From Marisa cornuarietis (taxonomy: Eukaryota > Mollusca > Gastropoda > Architaenioglossa > Ampullariidae), in assembly GCA_004794655.1 (NCBI GenBank), contig SMMW01000087.1:3212501-3276500 (forward strand): DNA of 64,000 nt. The letters run 5' to 3'. Numbering within the stretch: position 1 is the stretch's first letter; every line of letters starts with the position of its first letter. Positions 12,384 through 23,800 of this stretch are shown piece after piece. A program made the translations under genes and the position numbers. The notes under the pieces were generated by a model, which made no database searches, had not been told where the DNA came from, and saw only the letters and a program-made list of their open reading frames with translations.

Positions 12384-13891
12384 TATAGGCAATAATGACA
12401 ATAGTGACTGTTGTCTCATTTTGGAAGCAAGTTCTGTTTTATCAAATGCTAGACGACACACAGGTACAGATGTACTCAACAATACTGTGGCGCTCAGTCA
12501 ACAGAACCAGACGATAGGATGGGAATCCTGCCTGCACAGAATCTGTAGGCACTGATGCTGGTGACCATCTTAGTCTGCCGGTGTCCGTCCCATGTCTGTC
12601 TACTGCCATTGGATCGGGCCGTCCCGCTTCTGTAATGATAACAAGTCGTATATAATAAATGTAATAGAATATCTGACTTATACAGGATGTTTGACACAGC
12701 TTGTCTGCCTCACACTCGCCATTACTTTGTTACGTTAGCTCTGCCCTGTTAATAGATTCTGTTTCCCTCGGATGTTTATTAGAATTGTTTGTGTGTATGA
12801 GAAGAAAGATGATTTAGACACCTTATATGAGATGCAGAAGCTGTTGCTAGACCTGATAAAACACAGCTCACAGAGAATAAACTAAAGGTGGTGGAGGGAG
12901 GAGCTGGTCGTGACAAGGCGTAGGCACCATCCTTTTTCTTGTTTCTTTGATTTCTAATCACCACTGCACCATAAGCTCCCAGTGTGACCCCCGGTTGGCC
13001 GCGCTTTTTGTGGTACATGTCTGTCCCCCCAACACCCCTAAAGAACTTCAAGGTCTAATTTTGTGAAACAAAAAAGTAAATGTTGAAAAGTAGTACAGCG
13101 TTCTTTCATTAGTTGAGTTGTCTGATGATTTCTAACAAGCAGCCTGCAATCATGTTATTCTGTTATTCTTCAGCAGAGAGTAAGGCTAGCATTAGAGATC
13201 GGTGAAAAGCTATTGATAAATATTATAACCACAAGTCTGGGCGACAAGTTCATGTGCAAGTACTTTTTACTACATTTTCAAGAAGTTAAAAACTATCAAA
13301 GAAATCTGATAAAAGATATTAACCTTTTAGAATATCGAAATAAAAATAAGACGTTTAGTAATTTCTCAAGCACTTTAACCTCATTATCATCACAGCTAAA
13401 CCAGATGGAGAATATTGTCACGTGACCGGGTTGTCTCTTGTCTCAGCACCAAGCTGAGAGGCTTTCGAGGAGATGAATGTTGCAGTATTGTAGGTTACCT
13501 GGAAAATGGTGATTATATTAAACAAGTGTAGTGAGATGCGACTGTGTACACAGCCATGGTTTGGAGAGAGCTGCCCATGGTGTGCACAGCTGTCGTGGAG
13601 TGAGAGAGATGTTTTTGTTTACTTTTCGTCTTCTTCCAGCAGGTCATCTGATTGTAATGAAACAGGAGGCGTGTTTTCCTTGCTGTTCGTAATCGTGGGA
13701 CTTTGTTAACTACGGAAAGATTCAGCCTCCCTGTACATTTTGACAGATTTCATCTGTACCTTTGTCAGCGTGAGGACACCCTGATGTTTGCTCAAGCTCG
13801 AGGCCATGATTGACATGTCGGGGGAAAACATTTCCTTCGTGTCAACATCGGCTCTTCGTTCTGCAGTAGTTACATCACACGCAACCCGTGA

Positions 13892-16800
13892 ATGGAGGAG
13901 AAGTCAGGCGGCCACAAAGCTGCGATACCCGTGAGTTTGTACACGTGTGTGGACGGCACTAAGCCAACATATTCTGGATCGTTTCATGGACATCAGTTTG
14001 CATGCACGACCCCCCGACAAACACCTGACAACGTTCTACGGTTTGCAGCAAAGTGTGGGCCGTGAAATGATGCCTCGACATACAGCAGATTCAGAAGATG
14101 AGATTTCAGATTATCATTTTTTCCATTTTTTTCAGATTCTCCATCATTGTTCCACGCATGAGCGATGAAAGTACGACTTCGTGTAACGATGGTCACCTGA
14201 CATCCATTCTACAAGAACTGGATAGTTTTCTGTTTTAGTTCCATTTCCTTTTCTTCGTTCTGATCGAGTCTATTAATCCTCTAGAGAACACCGTGAAAGA
14301 TTGGCGATGATATTCATGTCGAGACTACAACAAAGTTACAAGCGGATCAATACGATGAGATTAAGGGAAGGAAACTAAATATGAGACGGTCAGTAACATG
14401 GCAATGCTTTCTACTTAATTACTGAGCCTAAACATTAAGTTTGCTTCCTTTTGAAGTCAGGGGCGAGACGACAAAACCGGAAACGATGAATAATTTCCTG
14501 ATTTTATTTTTGTACTTAAAAAGGGATACTTACCTCATAAAACAAAGTTTGCTAGAGTGTTGAGAGAAGATTCTAAAGATGTCGGCTATTCTGTCCATAT
14601 CGTGCTAGTAATTCGTTGCTCAATTTAAGGAATTTGGTTATTTTCCGAAGACTGTCGAGTACTCGACGAAAACACCTGGCATCATGGAATTCCACTAGTG
14701 ATGCAGCTTTTCAAACAACAATGGCTGATTCGCGGTTTATAGACAGTGCTTCGAATATTTCTTTCGAAGAAAAAATACAGACTGTAGTTATAAGGTCTGG
14801 TGTTCAGCCTTAGAACCAAGCTATCTACTGGGTTAGGATTAGGGCTAGTGAAAAGGAAGGTATATGACTGATGTGGGGACAAATCTGTGAACAGAGGGAG
14901 TGAAGGTCTACCCGTTGAGCTGCAACCTGAATGCGAGAAGAGTAAAAAATGTTTAATTTTTTTCGTAGTTACTTAAAAGGACAGAGTGAGACTTTTTCTC
15001 CTCCTACTTCTCAACCACCGTACAACTACACTAGTCTACAGAAAAGCTTCTTGTGAACAAAACATTATGATACAGTATTAGTACTAGTCACACACTAATT
15101 ACACTAATACCACAACCGACAAAATAGAACTAATTATTACAAGAGCATTTTAAAACTGCTGTGGCGCAAACAATGAGGCTCATCAAATTTTCATGGCGGT
15201 ATCATTGGAAGAATGAAGCTGATGGAGAGGGATGCGTTTAGGCATTTTACTTTTTTCTTTGCTGTCTTGTCTCATTTGTTTTGGTTGAGCAAGTGAGTGT
15301 TGCGTGAGTAGTTGCTTTTATAAAACAGGTAGGGAAAGTGTGAAAAGGCCTGCTTACCTGAATAAGGAGTAAAATGTGGCTGACATAGTTCCATTTACTC
15401 TCCTGCAATCGTGATTAGCATGGGTACTACCTTTGTTTGGTAATGTATATTCGCCTGATAGTCCTCCAACCAAGTTTGGTTAGAGCTAGACACAATGTGT
15501 GGATTTATGTAAAGTTCCAATACCACGCACGTGCATTTACGTCCCTCCCCCAACCTAACACGTCTGATTTAATATAAAATTATGATGTACATTATGTAGT
15601 TACAGTTGGAGAAAAGTGCATATTTCTCGTATTAATTATATATTATAATCAATACAGACATATAAATAAATTTATTTACTTCTGTTCATTCCAGTTACAT
15701 CCTAATTCTTACAACTTAATTCTTGTATTTACTTCAACACCATCACACGCCTTGAGCACAAAAAAAAACGAAAAGAAAAAAGGCAGCACGAGGGAACAAA
15801 AATAAATAAACGAAGTTTGGCTTCAAAGAACTCTACAAAGTTGTACACTTTTCCTAACGTTTGTTGTTTATATTATGTTACTAAACGAAATGTAGATATA
15901 GCCAGTCGTAAGCTTGTAAACATAGTATTATACACTGGGAAAATAATCAACGATTATAATTAATGATTAATGCAAGGGGCCCGGAAAGATCGTCTGCCCC
16001 CGGGGCCCCTGCTGGTCCTGGGCAAGATTACAGTATTGATGAGTATTTCCATTAGCTTGAAAATAAACGGTACTTCAGGTTGTACTTCGTAATTTAGCTC
16101 CATTTCTGTGCATGGATCATGTTATTTCGCTTCATTTCTGTACATAGATTATGTTCATAGATTATATTTTCTTACCTTTAACATTTCTCACTCTCTGATA
16201 TCTCATTCTCTCGCAGGCTCCATGTTTGTTTGTCTTTTGCTAGTGACTGATGCTGGAGAATACTTTGACAATGCAGGCATGTAGAGATATATTTTTCTGT
16301 AATAACATATGGGACTGCGACTTTTTTAGAAAAAAAATTGTTAGGGTCGAATCCAGCTTGTTGTTTTAACAAGTACGTTTAATGATATCAGTGAAATAAT
16401 TGTCCCTAACTACATTCCACAGATGCCCTGATATTTTGTTCGCTCGGAAAAATCGTGCGATTTACAGAATTTATCAATAATCGTCTATCAGCGGAAAACA
16501 GTGTAAACTTTCTCAGATCAGTAGCCACCCAAAATACTACAACCATCATAATGCACTCGGGAGCCATGACTGTGTTGCGAATAAAAATGCGACTTGCTAA
16601 ATCTTGTCCTCAGACTGGGTAACCCCCTTGTAAATCGAGATCAAGGCTCCCCCCGACCCTGTCTTCTGGCAGTTACAATTCCGCTGTCTGCTGGACGGAG
16701 TTTTTGGTTGAATTCGCGCCAACCGATCGAAATAACAGTAAAAAGTCTTTTCAGTTAGCAACATTCTAGCCGTAATTAACGGGTTTTTTTTATTTAGCCT

Positions 16801-18725
16801 GACTTCTTACTCGTTAAAGCATATGGCGACGTTTACTTATTCGTTTTCCGAAGGACATGGTATCCCTGAGTTAATTGTTGTGAAAGTCTAGGACTAGTGG
16901 AAGAGAGACATTTAATGAGATGCCTGTACTAGAAAGTACATCCAGTAGCAGAGTTTGTAGTTTTTGAACGTATGGAAATTATTTGGCAAAATAAAACGTT
17001 TTCCCGTTTTCCTGGGGCCAGTTGCACACGTTTCTAAACCTTAAAACTGTTCTAAAGAAGCAAAATCTTTTCTTAGCCATTTAGATGCATTGCAGAAAAA
17101 CATACAAAAAATTGTACTGACAGGACGGAAAGTCAGACTTAAACAACTTTATCTTACTTGAAGCAGTTTTACTTTTTAAAATTCTAAAATTGTGGTGTGC
17201 ACTTTAAACTAATTATCTAAATAGAGTTAAGGCCTAAAAGTGTTTACAATATGAAATGTGTTGTGCAACTGGCCCCAGAGACCTTGAAAAGGTTTTAGAA
17301 TTTTGGACGGCAGAACAATTCATATGACAATCGATCACCTGTAAACAGTTGAAGACCAAACATAGTTTTTATATCATGTGCACAATAAAACAAGCTGTGG
17401 ACAACGATTCCCATTCGTATGGCCATGAGGTTTTGCTGGCGGTGAAGAGGCTGGACAAGGACTAAGTGAATGTTGTCGTGTCTTTTCACTGCCGGAGAAA
17501 CTTGACCGCCATACGCACGTAAACTGTTGTCCACAGCTTGTTTTTGTGTGTAGGTGACATACATTCTTTGAGTTCATTGTTGTGAACGACTAGAATTAGT
17601 GCCGGATGAAATGCCTATAAGGTGATTGCAATACACTAAAAAAGTACAGCTAGTATCAGAGTTTCTAGTTTCTGAAAGTGTGGAGATGATTTAGAAAAAA
17701 GGGTTTTACGTTTTTCAGATCTGGAATGGTTTGTTTTTTGTTTTTTTGTTGGGTTTTTTTTTGGAAAGAGGGGGGGAGCTTTAGAATTTTTAACAGCAGG
17801 ACAATGCAAATGAAAATCGATCAGCCATGAAAAGTTGACCAAAACGTAACTCGGCTGCAGTGATAGAGTAATGTAAATACTGTGGGTCCTGCTATACAGT
17901 AACATGTCTTTCCAACAAAAAGAAACAGCAACAGAACTTAGCCCATTGTTTTTCAGTGTCCCTCACATTTTAAGGACGTGATGCATCATCTGTCTGATGC
18001 AGTGCTACTCCTTGTCCAAACAGAAGGAAGGAAAATTAAGGATACTAATCCTAGAATGGATTTTTGTTATTTAGTTCGCTCTCCTACAGTGAAGTTTTTA
18101 AGCCGCACGTAGTTCCACCCAACCCTCCACACACACACACGCACAAAAGAGAACCATTGCACTGTGCATGTCTGGAGTAAAATCAGTTCCTGACAAAGTT
18201 ATCGTTGAGTTATCATTTAGCGGAGAGTGTGTCTGTGTAACTGACATCATCACAAAATATGTTCATTAAGTTATCTTTGTGTTGTCAGTTATCAAATATA
18301 TCTGGGGGGGGGCGCAGTGTGGTCCGCCTTCGTTAATGGGCCTTCTTAATCGGACTGGTATAGTCCACTATGTGACCATGTTTGACATTTAGTATATTAA
18401 GCTATGGTGGACAAATGGATAATAGTCAGAAGTCGGACAACCCCTTGACAAAGACCCTTCATGCCCCGAATAACGTGTTTTCTGTAAGGGTTTGAGATGT
18501 CCAGATTTTTGCACGGTCTGCAAACATGAATGCCTGCGCATCTCACTCCTCTGTTCTGATTTTGCACAGCATGAAATAGAATACTACAGACAGTCCCACA
18601 CTGCTTGCGCGATTCTTTTCGAGAAAAAAAAGCCGGCGATGATTAAGAAGCGACCCCAGGAAGTGGCGATCTATCATGACAAGGGCTACACCTCCAGCGC
18701 AGGCTGCCACAAAAACGTCTTGTAA
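13892..18725 (+). CDS. Small two-exon gene of unknown function, copy B (open)
   Basis: Exon 1 (13892-13930) encodes MEEKSGGHKAAIP up to a GTGAGT donor. Exon 2 (18570-18725, after a TTTTGCACAG acceptor) begins HEIEYYRQSHTACAILFEKK, continues through PAMIKKRPQEVAIYHDKGY and ends SAGCHKNVL before TAA. Joining them in phase 0 gives 64 residues, basic and without signal peptide or membrane segment. The case for coding is that the start codon, both splice sites, phase and most codons persist between two otherwise diverged copies. Against it, the intron is 4.6 kb, the start context is weak and no family is recognised. Additional internal exons are possible. I infer a real or recently real gene. Confidence 0.4.
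14530..16785. other. DNA present in unit B but absent from unit A
   Basis: Unit A runs straight from the TTTTTGTACTTAAA region (9232-9245) to the ATTTTGACATTTAGCC region. In unit B the equivalent points are about 2.25 kb apart. The extra DNA is AT-rich, with no recognised coding region and no clear terminal repeats. A GC-rich imperfect hairpin lies at about 15974-16011. It could be an insertion in B or a deletion from A. Confidence 0.55.
17014..17276. mobile_element. 263-bp inverted-repeat MITE (copy in unit B)
   Basis: It begins GGGGCCAGTTGCACA and ends TGTGCAACTGGCCCC, a near-perfect terminal inverted repeat. The interior has no coding capacity and matches 42408-42664 along its length. Unit A lacks it at the matching point (about 9520-9530), which gives a natural empty site. 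Target-site duplications are not clear, so I leave the superfamily open. Confidence 0.8.
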
Positions 18726-18957
18726 AGCTCGCCATCCTTCTACCCATCAGTGAGCTTCTCCCCTCCTCCACCTCTGTGCTTGTGTGTGTGCGTGTGTGCG
18801 TGCGTGCTTCAGTCAACAGATTGGCGAATGAGCGTATTGAATGAAATGCAAGCTGTTAGAGTGTAATACCTCTGCTAAACATCAGGTAGGGAGAACAGTC
18901 TAAAAACGTTTCGGTTGTAAACAGCTATTACTGGGTGCTTTTATCTATAAAAATACT

Positions 18958-19205
18958 AAAACAAACAAAGGACATGCAGTGACTTCCAGTACATGAAGTA
19001 CATGTAGTGACCCTAGTATGTCATGTACATGATGTGACCCCTTACTAAATGTGTATATGATGACCCCAGAATGAAACGTACGTATAATGACTCTAGTATG
19101 TAAAGTACATATTGTGACCCCACCATTACATGTATAGTGACCCCAGCATGACATTATAGTGACCCCAGCATGACAAGTATAGTGACCCCCGTATTTAATA
19201 AATAT
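18958..19205. repeat. Degenerate minisatellite, about 20-30-bp units
   Basis: The motif GTGACCCCAGTATG plus a variable ACATGTA-like part recurs about ten times with many substitutions and uneven lengths. It abuts the 28-bp array that follows. Confidence 0.65.
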
Positions 19206-19251
19206 TGTCACACCGGCACTTAGTGCATCGCTTGAGATGCGCACTACAGGA

Positions 19252-20022
19252 GGTTGGACTTGTTACACTCAGTGCATGAGGTTCGCCCTGTTACACTCAG
19301 TGCATTTTTTTAATTGGTGTTTTACGCCGAGCCAGCAACTAAGGCTATATCACGGCGAGGCAGCCAGCCCTGTAAACAGATGCCACATGCAGAGAAATAA
19401 CAGCGTGCCCGAGACGAGAACTGAACCCAGGACAGCCAACCTTCACTGTACTGGTGACGCGCGCTAACCGTTGCGCCACCGACCGCCTCACTCAGTGCAT
19501 GAGGTTCACCCTGTTACACTCAGTGCATGAGGTTCGTCCTGTTACACTCAGTGCATGAGGTTCACCCTGTTACACTCAGCGCATGAGGTTCACCCTGTTA
19601 CACTCAGCGCATGAGGTTCACCCTGTTACACTCAGTGCATTAGGTTCTTTCTTGTTACACTCAGTGCATGAGGTTCACCCTGTTACACTCAGTGCATGAG
19701 GTTCGCCTTGTTACACTCAGCGCATGAGGTTCACCCTGTTACACTCAGTGCATGAGGTTCGTCCTGTTACACTCAGTGCATGAGGTTCACCCTGTTACAC
19801 TCAGTGCATGAGGTTCGCCTTGTTACACTCAGCGCATGAGGTTCACCCTGTTACACTCAGTGCATGAGGTTCGTCCTGTTACACTCAGTGCATGAGGTTC
19901 GCCTTGTTACACTCAGCGCATGAGGTTCACCCTGTTACACTCAGTGCATGAGGTTCGTCCTGTTACACTCAGTGCATGAGGTTCACCCTGTTACACTCAG
20001 TGCATGAGGTTCGACTTGTTGC
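19252..20022. repeat. 28-bp minisatellite
   Basis: The unit is CACTCAGTGCATGAGG followed by TTCACCCTGTTA. There are about two units left of an inserted SINE (19306-19488) and about nineteen to its right. Variants (GCGCATG for GTGCATG; TTCGCC, TTCGTC or TTCACC) are interspersed, and some occur in repeating higher-order order. The array contains no genes. Confidence 0.95.
19306..19488 (-). mobile_element. tRNA-derived SINE inserted in the 28-bp array
   Basis: Read on the minus strand it starts with a tRNA-like head (GGTGGCGCAACGGTTAGCGC, then GGGTTCAGTTCTC, resembling pol III A and B boxes). It ends GCTCGGCGTAAAACACCAAT followed by an A-rich tail. Both sides carry CACTCAGTGCAT (19294-19305 and 19489-19500), a 12-bp target-site duplication, although the array itself could supply the same sequence. 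SINEs with a 3' module of this kind are, as I recall, frequent in molluscs. Confidence 0.8.
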
Positions 20023-20222
20023 GTCAAGACATGTTGTAAAGCGTGTGTTGGACAGAGTTACACCTTGTTACACCCATTCATCAATGGTAGTTACCTCTGT
20101 ACATAATTTACAGCTGTGACTCCAGTATATTACGTAAATTGCTGAGGTACCACTTGTGGCATTATATACATGAAGTAAAGTTTATGACACCCCAGTTGAG
20201 TGCTTACATTCTGCTGGCGAGT

Positions 20223-20293
20223 GTTGCGCACGCACGCACGCACGCACGCACACACACGAACACAAACACACACACACACACACACACACACAT
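20223..20293. repeat. CGCA/CA microsatellite
   Basis: A CGCACGCA tract grades into (CA)n. Short open frames across it are artefacts of the repeat. Confidence 0.95.
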
Positions 20294-20372
20294 TGGATAA
20301 AATCTCAAAGTTAATTCTCATCCTGAAATTTGCTACCTGCCTAAACTTTACCGAGATCATTGTCGATAGAAT

Positions 20373-20879
20373 TTACCGAAATGGACGTACCTCTGAGATC
20401 AGGTTGGACTTTCGCTGGTCATCCCCCTCATGGACGACGAGGAAAAAAGGACTGGCGGTCACCAGAGCTTGTTTTGACACCGACAACACCTGTTTATCAT
20501 GACTCACTCTTTCCATTTCTGGGAGCCTGGCATCGAACTCCACCTGACTCTGGGACACAGCCGCACCTAGTGTACCCCAGTCCTGGCCAACCATGTCATC
20601 GATAACTGTCTTGGGTTCTGAGTATCGGGGAAGGTGAGGGGAGATCACGAATCGTGGAATGTCGTTCCGCATGAATGTGGTGTCTGTGCGTTTTCCGAAT
20701 CGGTTAAAGTATCCCAGGATGGCCTGGCGGCAAAAGTACTTGAGACACTGCGAATGCGACTGCGAGGATCGCTTGGCGTAGGCCTTGCAGATCTGGATAC
20801 ACTGCTCCGGCTCGTATACCGGGTGAGCGCTGCCCAAGCAAACCATCATCAACAGGAAGATGGATGTTAACATGGCCAT
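20373..20879 (-). CDS. Secreted neuropeptide/prohormone-like precursor
   Basis: A 168-residue open frame. Residues 1-18 (MAMLTSIFLLMMVCLGSA) form a strong signal peptide, probably cut before HPVYEPEQ. A cysteine-rich segment follows with cysteines in CIQICK and CLKYFC. A KR follows AYA, and the next part runs to ILGYFNRFGKR. GKR is the classic signal for cleavage and C-terminal amidation, so a peptide ending FNRF-amide with two to four cysteines is predicted. The remaining roughly 105 residues look like a propeptide tail. A CTCTAG acceptor precedes the ATG by 3 nt, so an upstream 5' UTR exon is likely; a TATA box lies at 21672-21681. A GTACGT at about 20383-20388 could be a donor that trims the last five codons. 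I do not recognise the peptide family. The signal peptide and GKR make it a convincing gene. Confidence 0.7.
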   Translation of the reverse strand: MAMLTSIFLLMMVCLGSAHPVYEPEQCIQICKAYAKRSSQSHSQCLKYFCRQAILGYFNRFGKRTDTTFMRNDIPRFVISPHLPRYSEPKTVIDDMVGQDWGTLGAAVSQSQVEFDARLPEMERVSHDKQVLSVSKQALVTASPFFLVVHEGDDQRKSNLISEVRPFR

Positions 20880-20899
20880 GACCTAGAGTTAACCAAGAA

Positions 20900-23800
20900 A
20901 TTGCTGAGTTTAAAGACAAGGAGGACTAAAGGTCTTCGGCTGACGCTCTCGCTAACGTCTTTGTGAAGTTTGGGGGAAGAAATGGCGGCGGCGCAGCTTC
21001 CGGCTTTGACGATCAAGGTAGATACCTCCGTGCTATGAGGCCTGACGAAGCTGGTTTCACGAAGCCTGGACTACAAACAATGGCAACACGCAGGATGAAT
21101 ATCCTTCGGTGCGATTGTTTTTCTTTTTCTCTCTCTCCCTCTCTCTCTTTGTACCTGCTGCTTCAGTAGTTAAACCGAAATTCTGAAGCGCTTGAAAGCC
21201 AGACTTGAATGAACCTTGAGCAGACAATGGCAAAGGCAGCTTACGTTTAGTCAGAATTTTGCAAAGAAATGACTTTTTGATGATTTCCAGGACGTTGATG
21301 GTTCCTCGAACATCAAGACAGACTACGGTCAGAAGAATGCCCAGACCTTCCAGACATTCCCTGTCAGCCTGACCTTTAACGCGGATTCTCAGTAAACAAT
21401 GGCGTAAAAAGCCACTGAAAGGCTACCCGACATGAAGCTTCAAAAGCTGGGTACTTTTAGCCGGTTTGTTGCTGTTTGACGTTTGCTGCAGACCGTAGCT
21501 TACTAAGGTAGATGGGAGATAAAGAAAAACGTTTTCAGGTCGCAGGATTCCGCAGGATGCGTGTACTGAAGGGCGACTACAGGCGACTTCTGACCAATAT
21601 TCCTGCCCCTGCCCACAAGTGGTCTGCCCGGCGGTCAGCTTGAGGAGAGAGAGAGAGAGCTGACGGTCAGCTTATATAAGGTGGCCACCTCTTCGATGAA
21701 GACTGATTGCGTGGGCCTGACGGCAGCTAGTCGATATCCGTTTCGCCCCAGCGCTTTCAGGTGACGTTGGCGCTGTCGTGGTCACGTGGACACGCCCTGC
21801 GGTGCCCTGCACGTGCAGCACACACAGGACAGTCGGTCACATCACAGCGCGCTCGGCAGATGGCGCTGCTACGTCCGGAAGTGCTGGGTGTGCTCCCGTC
21901 GTCATTCGTGAGACGAATAGACCAGAGAGAGAGAGGGAGCGGCGCGGCTTTACTCCCTTTGTCGGCGAGTCATTAACGGCAGTTACGGTTGGTTTGTGGT
22001 TGGCCCAGGTGTATGAGGCGTAGATAACAAGAAAATAAGTCAGTGAGACACTGCGCTGTACTGACAGCATTGCCAGGAGAAGCTGTCTCTTTGTAAAGCT
22101 GAAAACAGCAGGTTTGATACCAGTAAACCTATCGATTTAGTTTTATATTCTCGGTTTTTTATTTATTTTATTTGTTTTCTTTTGATAAAGATAACGTTTT
22201 TTATGATAAAGTACACCTGTAAGTTATCAACCGGCCTTTTGTTCGCTTAAAAGGTCTTAAGTGACGACTGGGCTTGGATGACAGTGGACTGACAATGGAA
22301 CCACTGGATGTGGGTGGCAGTGGACTGACAATGGGAGCAACTAGATATTACTGAAAGCATCAGCATTGTAGTCAGGTCTGGGAAATAAACAATGCTACAT
22401 GATATGTTTTAGGAGAAGCCTCTGGGTGTTCGTTACATGTTCTTAGGAAATGGTCACGAGGACATCTGTGACGAATAAGCTCTCCACAGACAGGCCGATG
22501 GACAGATTGACATAATGACGAAAGATTGGAGAGACAAACGAAACCCTGAGAGACGAATGTTAGAGGGCGAGAAGTTGACATTCTAGTGGCGGCTGGTGGT
22601 GATTGTCATCTGGCGGCCAATCACTGACACCGCCCCGAGGCCTGACGCCAAGCACTTGACGCCGATAAACGTTGTTGATGTTCCCGTGAGGTGGAGCCAG
22701 TGTCGTTAAAAAACACAAATTTGTTATCTCCCTCAACCTTTACCGACTGGCCTGCTGGTTCCTACCAATACGTCAGAGTCAGATACACAGACAAAGAGAG
22801 AAAACGAGCGGACAAGACAGAGAGAGGAAGGAGAGAAACATAAAAGAAGGGGTGGACAGAAATCGAAGAGTGACAGAGGAATGGAGGGAGGGGTGAAAAG
22901 TGAAAGAGAGACAGGAGAAAGGGAAAAGTAAAAGGAGAGAAAAGAGGGCGTGGCATTGCAAAACTGAAATAGGGAAATATGAGAAGACGCAGGGAATGAA
23001 AGAAGAACGTGGTTCTCGGAACATTCTATAGGACTGGCGGTGCGTCCCAGCCTCGCTGTGACTGAGACTGAGTCCTCTGCACGTCACGTGGTCCACTGGG
23101 TACGCACGCGGTCGCCCAGTGATGCCATCCTTATACAGAGTGTGATCCCTTTACAGCGCCCCCCCCCCAGTCATCTTTCATCTTTTTAATGACAATAAAG
23201 TGAATTTATACAGCGGTTTACCCCTCCATCAAAAAATTTTACTGAGAAAAAATAAACACACAGACATAATAATAACTATCATTCATTACAAAGAGTTCAT
23301 TGTTTTCTCACGATTCACGAAGGTGAGTGCCATCAGTATTCATGCAGTGACTATAGCTCAGTACCACTACAAAAATATCTATTTCTAGCCTTTTCTTCTT
23401 TGTTTGTCTTTTGGTAGTGGCAGCAACAACAATAATAATATATATGAGTACTATGACGAGTGACTCGCAATGTGCTGTCAGTCACACCAGCTGACTGTTC
23501 GGCTGTGCGTGGTCTCATCGAGGAAACAGTTGGAGGAATTTCTCTAAAGATAAAACCTTTCGATCCATGCAGCTCGAAGTCATCTGAAACAGCCGCATGG
23601 GCGCGTATACTACATTGTGATAGTTGAACACAGGTAAAAGTGAACAGGAACTCTACAAAGTTCTTCAAAACCACAAATCGCATCAAATAGTTCTTAGCTG
23701 ACCCCTACTTCTTTCTCTACATTTGTTTGTTTGTTTGTTTGTTTGTTTGTTTGTTTCGATTTGACGCCAACGCTGCTGTATCATTTGAAATTGTGGTGAT

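Larger units (their letters stand above)
12839..18800 (+). repeat. Tandem segmental duplication, unit B
   Basis: This is the second copy of the block at 6860-11790, in direct orientation. It is about 1 kb longer overall, because it has about 2.25 kb with no counterpart in unit A (14530-16780) and a 263-bp inverted-repeat element (17014-17276), while other parts are shorter. Confidence 0.85.
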
